64,000 nucleotides of DNA from Setoptus koraiensis (Eukaryota; Arthropoda). How positions within the stretch are numbered: position 1 is the stretch's first letter; each line of letters begins with the position of its first letter. The translations under genes were made by a program, and so were the position numbers. Of this stretch, positions 11,053 to 23,022 are shown piece by piece. The stretch covers positions 19,592,001 through 19,656,000 of the forward strand of contig CM106585.1 of the NCBI GenBank assembly GCA_048013815.1, read 5' to 3'. The notes under the pieces are model-generated. The model saw only the letters and a program-made list of their open reading frames with translations, did not search any database and had not been told where the DNA came from.

Positions 11053-12960
11053 GCCATTCCAGCTTCGAGTGTCGATGACCACAGGCGAGATGTTCTGGCG
11101 AGACGTTCGTTCGGGCCGGTGTGGCGCTGGCTCAAACGAGCGACTGCCGATTGTTTCGCGCGCTGGCGGCGTTCGCGCCGCCACAACAAACCGGCCGGCG
11201 ACAATCAATCGCCACTGGCAAGGTCAGCGCTGCCGTTGTCATTGTTGACGCCCGTCGCTCGTTACGACAGCCACAACGACAGCCACAACGACAGCAACAA
11301 CGACACCGGCAACGGCGACACGACGGCCGACGCGCAAAACACATACGGGCAGCGTGCTGCTGGCGAGTTGTGACTCGCCGGTTGTGACTGGCGAGTTGCG
11401 GGCATCGGCGCACGGCGCGTCCCGTTGTTCGTGCTCGCCCGGCCGCCATTTGTGCGCCCGCGTCGGCCCGTCCAGCGGCAACAATGGCCGCTGCCCAGTG
11501 TCCAGTGTTGGCGCGAAAGACACTTGTTGTCGCGGTTGTCGCGGTTGCCTCTGTTGTCGCGGTTGCCTCTGTTGTCGCTGTTGCCTCTGTTGGCGTCGTT
11601 GCTGTTGCTTGACGCTTGCTGCTTGCTGATCGTTGCTCGCTGCTCGTCGCCTCGGCCGTCGCTGCGCCGACCACAGACAATTGAGCGGGGCAAAAAACGA
11701 GCCGCGACAGGACACTGTCAGGGCACTGCGCAGGCAGGCTGGCCGGCGTGCCAGCGCGGCCACAAGCGTACGGGACTGGCGAGCTTGCGACGACGCGTCG
11801 GGGTCAGCGAACGCACTCCGAGACGCACGGCGGACAGCGCACGGACAGCGTATGGGCAGCGTATGGGCTGTGGACGGACAGCGGACACACTGCGGACGGC
11901 GGACACGGGAGCTCCTGCGAGCCACCGTGTGCCCTGTGGCCTGTGCGCTTGTTGCCGGCGCCACGGTCGGCGCGGCAACAAGCGCCGGACGTTCCGGCCG
12001 GTCCGCGGTGCGGCCGTCCGACGAATCGCCCGGTGCGGCTTGCCGCAGACTCGCAACAGTCGGCCGGCCGGCCAGCAGTGTGGCAGTGCGGCCGTGCGCC
12101 GACCGTTCGGACATTGGCGAGACAGGAAATGAGCCGAGTCAGGCGAGCTGTTGTTGGCCGAGTGGCCGCATCCATGGCCGCTCAGTGGCTTCGAGCGAGC
12201 CACACAATAGATGGGAACGGCCACTAATGGTCGCTCTCTGACACTCTCCGTATGGACAAACACAAAAGGCTTCGCTGCTTACATAACAAGATCATGGTCA
12301 CTTTTGGTTCACATGATGTCATTATTGCATCATTCAATATTTGTCTCGCTCTCTCGCCCTCTCACCCTCTGGCCAGGCAAGGCCGCTTGTGTGTGCGTCT
12401 CTATATCTGTCTAGACTGTGGCGTGAGTACAAGTGCGAGCGTGAGTATGGGCATGAGTCGGTTTCACTGGCGCGCATTTGCCGGTCCAGTGGATCCCATT
12501 AGGCAACATCACTTGCAGTTGGTGGCGGGCGTCGTCATTATGATATTATTGCATCATTATTTGTGCTTGTTTGCAGTGGCCAGAGACAGTTTGCGTGCTC
12601 AAATGGCTCCAATGGAGCGTTTGTGAGGCCAGGTATCATTGGAGCTGTCGTCACTTGTACGTGCTGTCTTGCTCACATTGCGCCCGCTCTGCAATGCACC
12701 GTGTGTACGCACGTGACGCACAACGTACGCTGTAATTACGTAACGCTGTTGGCGCCACTCGAACTGGCCGGCCAAAACTGACGACTCGATGATGGGCGCA
12801 ACAAGTGCAATGATGCAACAAATGCACTGATGTAATACCAGAGGTGCAACAATGTTACAGTGGCGAGTTGTTGCTAATGTTAATTATGAGTATTGTAATG
12901 ATGCGCGCGCTAATGATGACGTCAACATTGGAGCGGTCATCATTAGCGCCACTCAATACC

Positions 12961-13056
12961 CGGCCAACTGACTGGCCAACGGACTGGCCAACTGACCGGC
13001 CAACTGGCCGGCCAACGGACTGGTCAACTGAGCGGCCGACTGAGCGGCCGACTGAC
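12961..13056. repeat. 10-bp CCAACTGACT/GGCCAACGGA repeat
   Basis: Tandem GGCCAACTGA-like decamers with C/G-rich variants. Confidence 0.8.
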
Positions 13057-13225
13057 GTGCTGCGCGAACGTAGCAGCAAAATGCGTAATTGAGTTGCAGC
13101 GTAATTGAGGCAAGTGAGCATGCAAATGTTGCCACTAATTTGCGTTGCATCATTAGCAGACTCTAGCTGACTCTTGCTCAGCCAGAGTGTAGCTGGAATG
13201 TGTCGCACCCACAAAATGCAAGCTT

Positions 13226-13315
13226 GTTACATTGGTTACATCAGTTACATTGGTTACATTGGTTACATTAGTTACATTGGTTACATTGGTTACATTAGTT
13301 ACATTGGCTGCATTA
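13226..13315. repeat. 9-bp GTTACATTG repeat
   Basis: Ten tandem copies with final-base variants (GTTACATTG, GTTACATTA, GTTACATCA). Confidence 0.9.
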
Positions 13316-13625
13316 GATGTAATTGCTACCGTACAAAATCATGCCGCTGCTAATTGCGCAATGGTTGCTGCCACTAAGCCCGTCGAAGAATCTCGCTGTT
13401 TGCGTCCGAACGCGGATGCATTCCGGAGCGTTCGCCGCTGGTCAGTGGCGGCCAACACGATCAGCCTGCTGATGAGTGCGCTGTGCCAGCTTTGCGAGCG
13501 AGCATCACGATAATCTTGTGCCCACTTACTGGCTGCGGACACGACGACCAGCGACGGCCAGTTAATTGCGCCGTGTGTCCATGATACATGCGAAATTTCG
13601 TCTCTCCATTTCTCATCTCTCTATC

Positions 13626-13715
13626 AGAGTCTCTCTATTAGCTACTAGAGTCTCTCTATTAGCTACTAGAGTCTCTCTATTAGCTTCTAGAGTCTCTCTG
13701 TTAGCTACTAGAGTC
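13626..13715. repeat. 21-bp minisatellite
   Basis: Four copies of AGAGTCTCTCTATTAGCTAC plus T, with single-base differences, and a partial fifth. Confidence 0.92.
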
Positions 13716-14668
13716 CAGAGAGGTTTGCCGGCCCGCAGACGCGCAGTGATTTACAGTTAGCGAGCCACTGGGCCGGCCGGATCTTCGGTTGGTTTGCTTC
13801 GGGTTGGCCGGCACACAATGGTGATAATTTGATTATGGCAGCCGAATCACCTGTCCCTGCTGCCATATCTGTCGTTGTCGCCGGCGCTGTCGCCGTGTTG
13901 TCGGCACTCACGGTCGACAACACGGCCGACAACACGGCCACTACAACATAATTACGGCGAGCGATGACGCAACGCAATAGTTGTGTACAAATAGTTATGT
14001 AATAGTTACGTACAAATAGTTATGTAATAGCTATGTAATAGTTATGTAATAGTTGTGCAATAATGCAACGACATGCACTTGGCACAGTGCACTTGACCGG
14101 ACGCACACACGGGCAACAAGGGTCAGCGGGCAAGTGTAAGTCTGCTAATTAGTGCGGCCGCATCCGTGCCGGCGACTGCTCACACCGGGCCGGCACACTG
14201 TGCCTCAATGGTACAAATTTTTGTTGGGCCAACAGTTTTCAAGGCTAGTGGCGCCATTGCGTAACTCACGGTCCGGCGTCGGTGTGGCCCGCAACGACGT
14301 TCGCTTCACTGGGTTACGCACACTCGCTGTCCAGCACACTCGCTGTCCAGCACACTGACCAGCACACTGACCAACACACACGCAATAGGCAAACAAATTA
14401 ATAATAAAACGAGATACAAAATGCAGTGCGGACAGCACTGGCAATAGCGAAAAGGGAGACGGGCGAGAAAGAGCGAGGTGTTTTGTGCAAATTGTCTGGC
14501 CGACATTGAACTGCTGACATTGTTATCGCGCGTCATTATCGTGCGCGCCGCCGCACTATTGTGCCGTCCGTCGGCCGGGCCGGCTGTTATTGTCCGCGCA
14601 AATTGCGGCCCATTCAGCGGCCGGTCCCATTCGGCGGCCGGCTGTCCCATTCGGTCGGACGGCAGCCA

Positions 14669-14740
14669 ATCAAATGGTCGTAATCCAAGTCAAATGGTCG
14701 TAATCCAAATCAAATGGTCGCAATTCAAATCAAATGGGCG
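14669..14740. repeat. 20-bp CAAATGGTCGTAATCCAAGT repeat
   Basis: Three and a half copies at exactly 20-bp spacing. Confidence 0.88.
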
Positions 14741-14864
14741 AATAATTATCGAGAATCGTTGGCTCAATTGGCGGCCAGTGGCGCGGGCACGGTTACGCGA
14801 ACACGGTAGCCGCGTTGGCAAAATCGAGCTCGATTATTCATTTGCTATCATTTGCAAGTGCGTA

Positions 14865-14913
14865 ACTCAATAATGAATATGGACGCAACGAGCGTTCATA
14901 TTCATTATTGAGT
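14865..14913. repeat. Hairpin, 22-bp arms with one mismatch
   Basis: Left arm begins ACTCAATAATGAATATG and ends GACGC. The loop is AACGA. The right arm begins GCGTTCATATTC and ends TTGAGT. Confidence 0.88.
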
Positions 14914-15590
14914 GATATTGGCCATCTCAACGATATCACCAATGCCAACAATGCCAACGATACCAACAATGCCAACGATATCAACCGAATTCAACAATCT
15001 CGACAAATTCAACAATTTAAGCCAAGGCAACAATTGCAACCAGTGTCAGCCATTGCGCTTGCGTCAGCAATTGGCAAAATTTCAACAATTCAGCCATTCG
15101 GCAACAGTTGGCCAGTCGGCGCCCACATGGGCGCTAATGACCGGCCAAACGGCTCAGAGAGCTCGTGCGCTAATGATGGCGATGTCGTGCCATCGCGTAA
15201 CACGACGCGCAATATTACAAATGACGTAACATTATACGCAACGCAACGTAACACTACACGCGACGCAACATTGCACATGACGTAACATTATGCGCGACTT
15301 AGCGTCATTAGCACGCACAAACAGAAGGCATTGGCGCACGTAATCGCGCGTTTGGCAACTCGTTCAATGGAACGTTCAATGGCCAATTGTCCAATTGTCC
15401 GGTTGCGACCATTCAATGATTCCCATTGAGTCATCGATATCGTGCGACTGGACGCTGTTGCGCAACGCCCGTCATGCGTGCGACTGCACGCCGCCGGTCA
15501 CCTGTACACATTGCATACATGCACCTACCGTACACATGCCGCTATTCGCATTGCGTAACGGCCGCCATTCGCGTTGCGTAACGCTGACAA

Positions 15591-15641
15591 ATGGCGTTAC
15601 GCAACGTGATGAATGGCGTTACGCAACGTGATGAATGGCGC
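15591..15641. repeat. 22-bp repeat containing GCGTTACGCAACG
   Basis: Two full copies and a partial copy of ATGGCGTTACGCAACGTGAT followed by GA. Confidence 0.85.
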
Positions 15642-16490
15642 ACAAACGGAGCGGCAAGCGGCCGACAACGGCCAGACAGATCGTTCGGCCGGTAATAACA
15701 GAGCGCGGCCAGCGAACAGTTATTAGACAGTTATTGTTGTTATTACATATTACACACATTGCCGGCCGCCCGATCGTCTCGAGTTTTGTGCGGCGACCAG
15801 CGATCGTGATCCGTCGGTCGGTCGCTCGCTCGGTCGCTCGCTCGCGATTCCCGAGCCGATCGATCGGCCGACCCGCCAGTCGACGGCGCGAGGGATCGGA
15901 CGGCGCAACGCCGCAGCGAGCGACGACCCGCCCGCTCTAATCTAATATCTGACGTGACGCAACTCGCGGCCCGGGTTCCGCTGGCCGCGACGGGCCGATT
16001 TTGCCCAATTTCGATTGGTCGCTGCCAATTGTGACCGGTCGCACACTTCGCATACTCCAACACACACACACACACACACACACACGCTGCCAATGTTACG
16101 TCATGTTATGTTGCGTTATGTTGTATTACGTCATGTTATGTTGCGGCATGAACGCTCCAGTCATCGGTCATTCACTCATGACTCCCGCCATGATGGCAAC
16201 GCCGGCGATAACAATCATTATCTCTCTCGACAGCGCCGGCCGCGATGCAATGCCGCCGCAATATGCGCGCAATTGCCGCGGCCGGCGATATGCAGATTTT
16301 TTGCTGTGTGTAGTCGCTGCCCTATTGGCGCCAGCGGTCAGCCTGTGCGCCGCTGAAACGTGTCCGGCGTTTTTTATGCCAGATAATGACTGTGTCGGTT
16401 GTCGAATGACGCAACTTGCGCACACCAATTGCACACTGTAGACTGCACACACAAGAAATATTTTCAGTATTTGCAGCGTTTTCGCCAGCG

Positions 16491-16540
16491 TCGGCTATCA
16501 ATGAGTCGGCTATCAATGAGTCGGCTATCAATGAGTCGGC
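16491..16540. repeat. 15-bp TCGGCTATCAATGAG repeat
   Basis: Three exact tandem copies. Confidence 0.9.
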
Positions 16541-17092
16541 GTGCAAGCGGCCGGCAAGACGCCGAGACGGCGAAATGCCGAGACGCCGAGACGACGAAAT
16601 GCCAAGACGACGAGACGACGAGGCGGCGAGACGGCGCCACTGGGCCGGCCAACGATGGTGTGTGGTTTTGTCAATAAGTGACCACAAAAACGGAACAACA
16701 ACGACAACAACTAATACACTTGTTACACTTGTTGCTGTCCATTGTTGTCGCTGGTCAAGTTCAAATGTTACAAATGTTACGCAACTGTTGCCACTTGACA
16801 CACCGACACGCCAGACGCTGGGACACACAACAAAACAGCGACTGGCTGCCGGCAACAAAAAACAAGCGCAAGCCCATTGAATGCACTCGGCCGGCGCACG
16901 TTGCCTCGACGGCTGGCGGCCGCGTCGGCCGGCCAGTTGTCGGCGCTGTGAGATGGTCATGGTCAGATATTCATATGCGCGCTTGCGTAAGTTGCCACAG
17001 CACCGAGCGACCGATGAGCTGTGCAGCGGCGACCACGGCAACACAGCAATAATTTACAATTATTGTTTAGTCATCATCATCATTGCTGTTGA

Positions 17093-17124
17093 ACAGCGAC
17101 AACAACAGCAGCGACAGCGACAGC

Positions 17125-17171
<47 letters not shown>

Positions 17172-17275
17172 CGACCGCGGCAACAACGACAGCGAACAAC
17201 GACAACAACGACAGCGAACAACGACAACAACGACAGCGAACAACAACAGCGAACAACGACAACAACAGCAACAAC
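17093..17275. repeat. CAA/CAG/CGA triplet tract
   Basis: Long array of AACAAC and GACAGC words inside dumpy intron 2. It produces poly-N, poly-Q or poly-T frames. Confidence 0.85.
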
Positions 17276-18898
17276 AAGCGATAAGAGGCGTCCAGATGAG
17301 ATTGCGCGTCTTGCAAATCAAGTTGTTGCGTAACTGCGGCCAGACTCGCCAGCGGCGACTATTACGCAACAGGCCGCTCAACTGGCTGCAATTGTTGCTC
17401 ATGTCGCTGTTGTTTGTGCCGTTGATATGCCTGCGCGTCGCTGCTCATGACGGTGATGCCGCCGTCGCAACAACAACCGAGCAGCAGCCGAACAGCATCC
17501 GAGCAACAGCCAACAGCAGCGACAGGCAACAGCAACCAACAACAACAACAACCGACGACGACGACGACGAGCAACGACAAGCGCGCAGCCGGACAAGCGA
17601 ACAACACAGTTACGTCATGTCGGCCGCCGGTTGCGTCATCGCGTCGATCAGCGGACACCGGCGATGATTTGTTTGACTTGACTGTGTGCTGGCATCAAGC
17701 GACTGGCATCATGCGAGTCGTATCATGCGAGCCGTATGAGCCCTCGCATGACCAATGCGCACACAGTGCCGGACTGGCCATAAAAATGATGTAAGAGTTG
17801 CGCTGACCCGCCGGTCAATCACACGTCATTTGCATCTCGCAAATGACAATATTCAGTGTTGTCAGCTGACAGGGCTGCGAGATGACAATTTGTGATTCAC
17901 AAATATAATCGCATGTCACTGTGACCGTTTACGGAACGCACTCAACTCATTTCAATCGAATGCGCTCTCGGGCTGCCCCCCGTTGGACGGTCCGTGTCGC
18001 GGACCGCATGCCGCTCCGCACACCCGGTGCCACAACGGGCGCCGCAAACGCCGCAGACGCCGCAAACGCAACGGCGCAAATTAATTGCGAGCAAAACTGT
18101 ACAACTGCCACCACTGTCAATGACGGCACGTCGCCATGAGAAAATCAACTTTGCGAAATAAACTCATTAAAAAGCTCATCTAACCCGTTGAGTGTCAACG
18201 GGCTAGGTGACGGTCGGCGCGGCCGCTCGGGGTGCCGGCGGCGGCCGATCCGATTGCGCTCGTCGACAGTTAGCGCCATCGACCTGCCGACTCTGGCGAG
18301 TGCGGCGAGTGCGGCGAGATTTCCGGCGAGACGCTCACACGGGCCGACGAGGCTCGCGGGCGAAGCGTCCGGCGGGACTGGTCGGCGGTCTGTTTTGCAT
18401 TCCGCCGAATCTCGCCGCCTCTCGCATTCCGAATCTCGCCGCGTCTCGCATTCCGAATCGCGCCGAATCTCGCCGAATCTTGCCGCAGCTCGCCGCAGCT
18501 CGCCGCATCGCGCTTCGAACGGCCGAGCGAGCGGCCAGTGAAGTATGTCGCTGGCTGGCTGGCCGGCCGGCGAGCGGCGCGACGAGCGCCGGGTGTGCGC
18601 TGTGTGAACTTGAACTCTGGCGCGACTCCACGACGAGCGTCAATGAACGGCCACAGGCGAACCACGACAAACAATGGCGGCTGTTCGCGGCGAGGCCCGG
18701 CGAGCACGAATGCCCGATCGAGACTCTCGAATTGAGAGTAGGCGCAACTGCGGCGACGCGCAGCGACCGACAGCGACCGACAGCGACAGAAAGAGCGAAT
18801 CACGGCGACTGAAGGAACGAATCACGGCGACAGAAGGGACGACCGAGTGGCACAAAGAAGCCCAGCGAAGCGTCTTGGCTCGTTCGGCGCTCGACCGG

Positions 18899-18976
18899 CT
18901 ACCTGTGCGTCACCTGTGTCACCTGTGCTACCTGTGTCACCTGTGCTACCTGTGTCACCTGTGTTGTGCTACCTAT
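18899..18976. repeat. 9-bp TCACCTGTG/CTACCTGTG array
   Basis: Seven ACCTGTG units alternating TCACCTGTG and GCTACCTGTG. On the minus strand these read CAGGTGA and CAGGTAG. Confidence 0.9.
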
Positions 18977-20847
18977 GTCGTGTTGGCTGTGTGTCGCGCG
19001 GCGACTCTCATTAGCGTGCCAGCACCAAAGAGTGTTTTCATTCATGGTGCGACGACTCTTGCCGCCAGCTGACTGCAGCGTGCACCCTGAATGACAATGC
19101 AAACAATTATTCACCTGTTGAACTGGCTCGCTCGTTCGCTTGCTGGATTCTCGCGTCGAATTGTCTCGTTGGATTCGCCTGTTGGATTGGCTCGTCGAAC
19201 TCGCTCGTCGAATTCGCTGAATCAGCGAGTCGCTTGATTCAGCCCAAAATAAAGAATCTGGCAGCGATTTCTTCTCGCCGGCTGGCTGGCCAGCAGTGAA
19301 AGAATGTTGCTGTGTGTCCATTGTGCCCGCAGCCAACATGTTCAACGTGGACACACACACACACTGAACAACTGCGAGCGACAGTGATCGGCGGCCGAAC
19401 CGAATCAACTGGTGGCCGCGATCAACTTTTAATCATGCGCCCACAACAGTGCACTGGGCACCATTTCAATTAGAGCGATTTGTGACCCCTCGAGCTCATT
19501 ATTGTTCGAGTTCGGCCGAGAGCAGAGTTCAAGTTCGATCATATCGGCGCGGCTGTCAGTTGAGCGACGGCCGGCATCGGCTCGGTGTCGCATTGATGGC
19601 GGCTTCGGCCACTCGCAGCTCCGAAGCCTCGGCCACTGGCAGCTCCGGCGAGCTTGTGTGAGACAAAAAATGTCCCTGCCTGTGTAATTATATTGTGTGT
19701 GCTACTCGTTGGCTAATCGATTAGCTTTCTCCTCTTGTTCGCTGTCGGCGTCGCCGTGGTCGTGTCGCTGTCGTTGTCGTTGTCTCTGTTGTTGTCGATC
19801 GCTTTTGTTGATGCTCCACGTCGAGCCGGCCGATGCGGCGCCTAGCCGCGCCAGTGCGCGGACGCATGACACATCGGACAGGTAGCGCAGGTGAGCCGGG
19901 CAGCAGCGATGCGACACACAGGCGAGCGCTTTCACATGGTCGTCGTTTCGTTGTTGTTGCTGCCGTTTTGTTGTTGTTGCTGTTGCTGCCGTTTTGTTGC
20001 CCCCGCGTCCTTTATGCGACTCTCCAATTTATTATTTGCCTCTGTCCGCTCTCTCGCTCTCTCTCGATCGCTCGCTCGCTGCCTCGTAAATCGCCTAGCC
20101 AGAGCCGGCTCGCTAGCAGCCACTGGCAGCATGGCCAGCTAGCAGTGTAGTGATCGAGTGCATCGAGTTGCGGTGGCCGCTGTGCGGCCACTGTGGCCAA
20201 TGTCAGCCAGCTCGAGGCAGCTCGAGGCAGCAGTCGAGCGGCAATGTTGCCAGCCAACCAAACCAGCCACGAGAGAATGTTCGACGCTTCGACAATTCGA
20301 GAGAGTTCGCACAGGTGAAATTAGAGGCAAACAGCGCACAGGTGAGACGGGCGCAAAAGAAGCAGCAGAGTTTGTGTTGCACAATTCGAAAGGGCGACAC
20401 TCCAGTGTGCACTCCAGCGGCACACATGTACAAATAAATGGATACGCCGTGGATAGACCGCGCTAGCGCCAACTCAATTGTCCAGTGTGTGTGTGCAATG
20501 GCCAAACTAGCCCGGTCGGGCTGCTGCGATTGCTGTTGCGGGCGACGTATTGGCTAGCATTGTCGGTGGACATTGTCGGTGGACATCGTCAGTGGACAGC
20601 GGGCAAAGAATATTGTGCCCGCTGTCCGCTGGCAATGTCCACCTGACTGTGTTCGTGTGCGCCAGCAACAACGACGACAGCAACACTAACGCCAACAACA
20701 ACAACAGCAACAGCAACAACAACGACAGTGACAGCGACAACGACAGTGACAGCGACAAAAGCGACGCAAACATCCTTTTGCGACCTGTTGCATCTCCATC
20801 GCTGGCCATCGTTGGCCATCGCCGGCCATCGCTGACCATTGCAAGCG

Positions 20848-20918
20848 CACCTGTTGCATCGGCTCACCTGTGCAGCGGCCAGCGGCCAGTGGGCTCAGGT
20901 GAGCCGATGCGACAGGTG
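20848..20918. repeat. Inverted repeat, 23-bp arms, one mismatch
   Basis: The left arm starts CACCTGTTGCATCGG and ends CTCACCTG. After a 25-nt spacer the complementary arm starts CAGGTGAGCCGATGC and ends GACAGGTG. The single mismatch would be a G-U pair in RNA of one strand. Confidence 0.88.
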
Positions 20919-21502
20919 CAGTGACTATGTTGCACTTGTTGTTGTTGCGCTTGTTGTGTGCGTCCATGTCAACGTGTGAATTCTATCAATATAATTAAGT
21001 GTAACCAATGACCAATGTGCGAATCTGTCACTGGCCAGCTCTTCCCTTTGCGACTATTTGGAGCTATTTCCAAACAGTGGCGCCAACAAGCACCAGTCAA
21101 CAAACAAGCTCGTTGTGTTGTCGGCGTGCTGCTGCCGGCCGGCCGGCCGGTCAGCTTGTGTCACAGCCAATTGCATTGTGTGTGTGCATGTTACATAATA
21201 GCTGCAGTTGCAACAACACGGACACTTGTTGTAGGTTGTTGTTGCTGTTGCTGCTGCTGATGCTGCTGTTGTTGTTGTTGTTGTTGGCCAACAGACAAAC
21301 AAAGTGAGCCCTTGAGCACGGGTACAGGCGCTGCTGCCGGCACTGTCACTGTTGTGCTACAAGACACAAATGTCGTGCTGTCAGGCTGGCAGACAGAAGC
21401 ACACATTGGGCAGCATAATTTATAGTTAGTGGTCAGTGCCACTTTAGAGGCCAACAAAAACAACAGCTGACTAATTTGTCTTTGCTGCCATTGTCGTTGT
21501 TG

Positions 21503-21565
21503 CCGTCAATACCGGCAGCGCCAATGTCATCGGCAGGCTGACATTGGCGCTGCCGGTATTGACGG
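21503..21565. repeat. Perfect hairpin, 27-bp arms, 9-nt loop
   Basis: The left arm runs 21503-21529 (starts CCGTCAATACCGG, ends CCAATGTCA) and the right arm 21539-21565 (starts TGACATTGG, ends GACGG). I checked all 27 pairs by eye. Confidence 0.92.
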
Positions 21566-21786
21566 TCATCGACATCGACCGGCAATAGTGGCCAGACTAA
21601 CTGGACGAACTGGGCTCACGACAAGCCCGTCATGACAGTCATGACAAATGCTGAACCGACGACACCTTAGATTTGAATATTTGCACTTGTTGACCACTGG
21701 TCTGGTGGCCAACAAGTGGCGCGATAATATGTTGCGCAATTGATCGTTATTTTTAAAGCCAGCCAATCAATTATCGTGTCACTTAC

Positions 21787-21816
21787 CTTGGCAGTGGAGG
21801 CCGTCGCCGTCGTAGC
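21787..21816 (-). CDS. dpy: Dumpy microexon 2 (30 nt) completing the first cbEGF
   Basis: This is a 30-nt exon too short to appear as an open frame of its own. It is bounded by an acceptor ending CAACAG and a donor reading CAAG/GTAAGTG. With one base from exon 1 it encodes G-YDGDGLHCQ and leaves a G that makes Asp with exon 3. The spliced product reads CSCFPGYDGDGLHCQDINEC, which restores the sixth Cys of the calcium-binding EGF and the D that starts the next one. Joining exon 1 directly to exon 3 would keep the frame but lose this Cys. The fit of both splice sites, both phases and the EGF pattern makes this a strong call, although no transcript was seen. Confidence 0.85.
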
Positions 21817-23022
21817 CTGTTGTTTGCACATGATTGATGTTGTTGTTGCGCGTTGACATTTATCATTTATCATCATCATTGTTGATGTTGATGTTGTTGT
21901 TGGTGGTTTTGTTGTTGTTGTTGTTGCACATAGATTGGTGTTCACGTTAATTGTTGTTGATGGTCGGAGGTGTTGAAACGAAATTGTTATCATTATTCAA
22001 TGTGGTGTGTGTGTGTGTTAACGAGCAATTGGAACGGCGAGCACATTGTCGTTCGGATGATAGAGGTCATTTGTGTCGTTGTCAGTGTTGTTGTTGCCGG
22101 TTGTTGCCGGTTATTGGCGGATAGTTTGCGTGGTTTGACAAGTTCGTGGTGTTAACGGTGAGCGGCAGTGTTGGTTGTTTCATTGGTGGTCGCACGTATG
22201 GCACGATATACATGACGACACGTGCACAGTTGGTGTTGATGTTTGTTTGCGACGACAAATAGTGATGATAATAATTTGATTGTTGATGATCGTCGTTCCA
22301 GCGCACAGTTGATTGGGTGATGTGTGTCGTTTATAGACCGTTTATTGCGGTTGTAAATAACGAGTGTCAGAATGGATGAGAGTGTAAAATAAAGGAAATG
22401 CGAGTTAATGTGCGAGCTCATTAGTTTAGTTGTTGCTGTCTTGTCAGCGAGCTTGTCTTTGGTTGATCCGCTGCATGGTGCATGCAATTAGCTGCCGACA
22501 ATCTCAGCCAATATGTGTATACATGAAGGTGCCAATGACTAGATTGGCATACGCCAAGAGTTGTTTGGCATATGTTAAAGTGGCAGCAAGTTACCAATTG
22601 GCAATTATCAGCATTAGTATTAGTATTGTCGGCATCGGCGCGTATGGCCCACGAAACGGGCGGCCACGAAGCGACGCTGTAGCCAAGAGCATCACACGAG
22701 CGCTAGATTTGCCCATCAATGGTAAATTTCGCGATGCGCACCGAGCGCATATTGAGCGCATGTTTTGGCATAATTTAGCATATTTTGGCTACGATGGGCC
22801 AAATGCGGCATTTATATGTGCGATTGTGCACATAAAAGCGCATGAACACACATAAACGCGCATAGACATGCATAAACGCGCGCATGAATGCACATATACG
22901 TGCATGAATATATATATATACGCATGAATATATATACATATGCGCATATGCAAGCGTGTGAGCGTACGCCATTCGCAGGAGCAGCAGGACTTTTGGCTTT
23001 TGCGTGCGACATATTGACTTAC
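21817..23022 (-). other. Dumpy intron 1 (1.2 kb)
   Basis: Intron between the signal-peptide exon and the 30-nt microexon. It is less GC-rich than the other introns. It includes GTT-rich sequence on the plus strand (21840-21960), (GT)n near 22003, and a run of GCATGAATATATAT-like and CGCGCATGAA-like words at 22840-22950. No additional exon was seen. Confidence 0.65.

Larger units (their letters stand above)
10671..21786 (-). other. Dumpy intron 2 (11.1 kb)
   Basis: The longest intron seen. It holds about a dozen separate minisatellites, for example 10742-10835, 10979-11052, 12961-13056, 13226-13315, 13626-13715, 14669-14740, 15591-15641, 16491-16540 and 18899-18976. It also has CAA/CAG and CA tracts and strong hairpins (14865-14913, 20848-20918, 21503-21565). 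The 11.2-12.3 kb part has long overlapping frames on both strands, typical of GC-rich DNA with few stops. I found no domain in any of them and call no nested gene. Confidence 0.65.

Noticed and set aside
10150-11208. Single minus-strand protein of 352 codons containing the EGF
   Set aside because: Only 10524-10670 is EGF-like. Both sides read through splice sites into repeats, so the exon call is preferred.
11239-12263. Four overlapping frames of 181-291 codons on both strands
   Set aside because: Same GC effect. Parts are simple CGG/CAA repeats, and no splice or family evidence was found.
15487-15520. Alternative candidate for the missing EGF microexon (contains a TGTATGCAATGTGTACAG stretch on the minus strand)
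   Set aside because: The entry and exit phases do not agree and no GY-G-G motif is present. The 21787-21816 exon fits fully.
18207-18812. Frames of 177 and 201 codons in dumpy intron 2
   Set aside because: Built on CTCGCCGAATCTCGC-like repeats and present on both strands.
22775-23022. Extension of the dumpy exon 1 frame past GTAAGT
   Set aside because: Sequence after the donor turns into repeat-derived Tyr/Ile/Ala/Arg text and breaks the EGF pattern.
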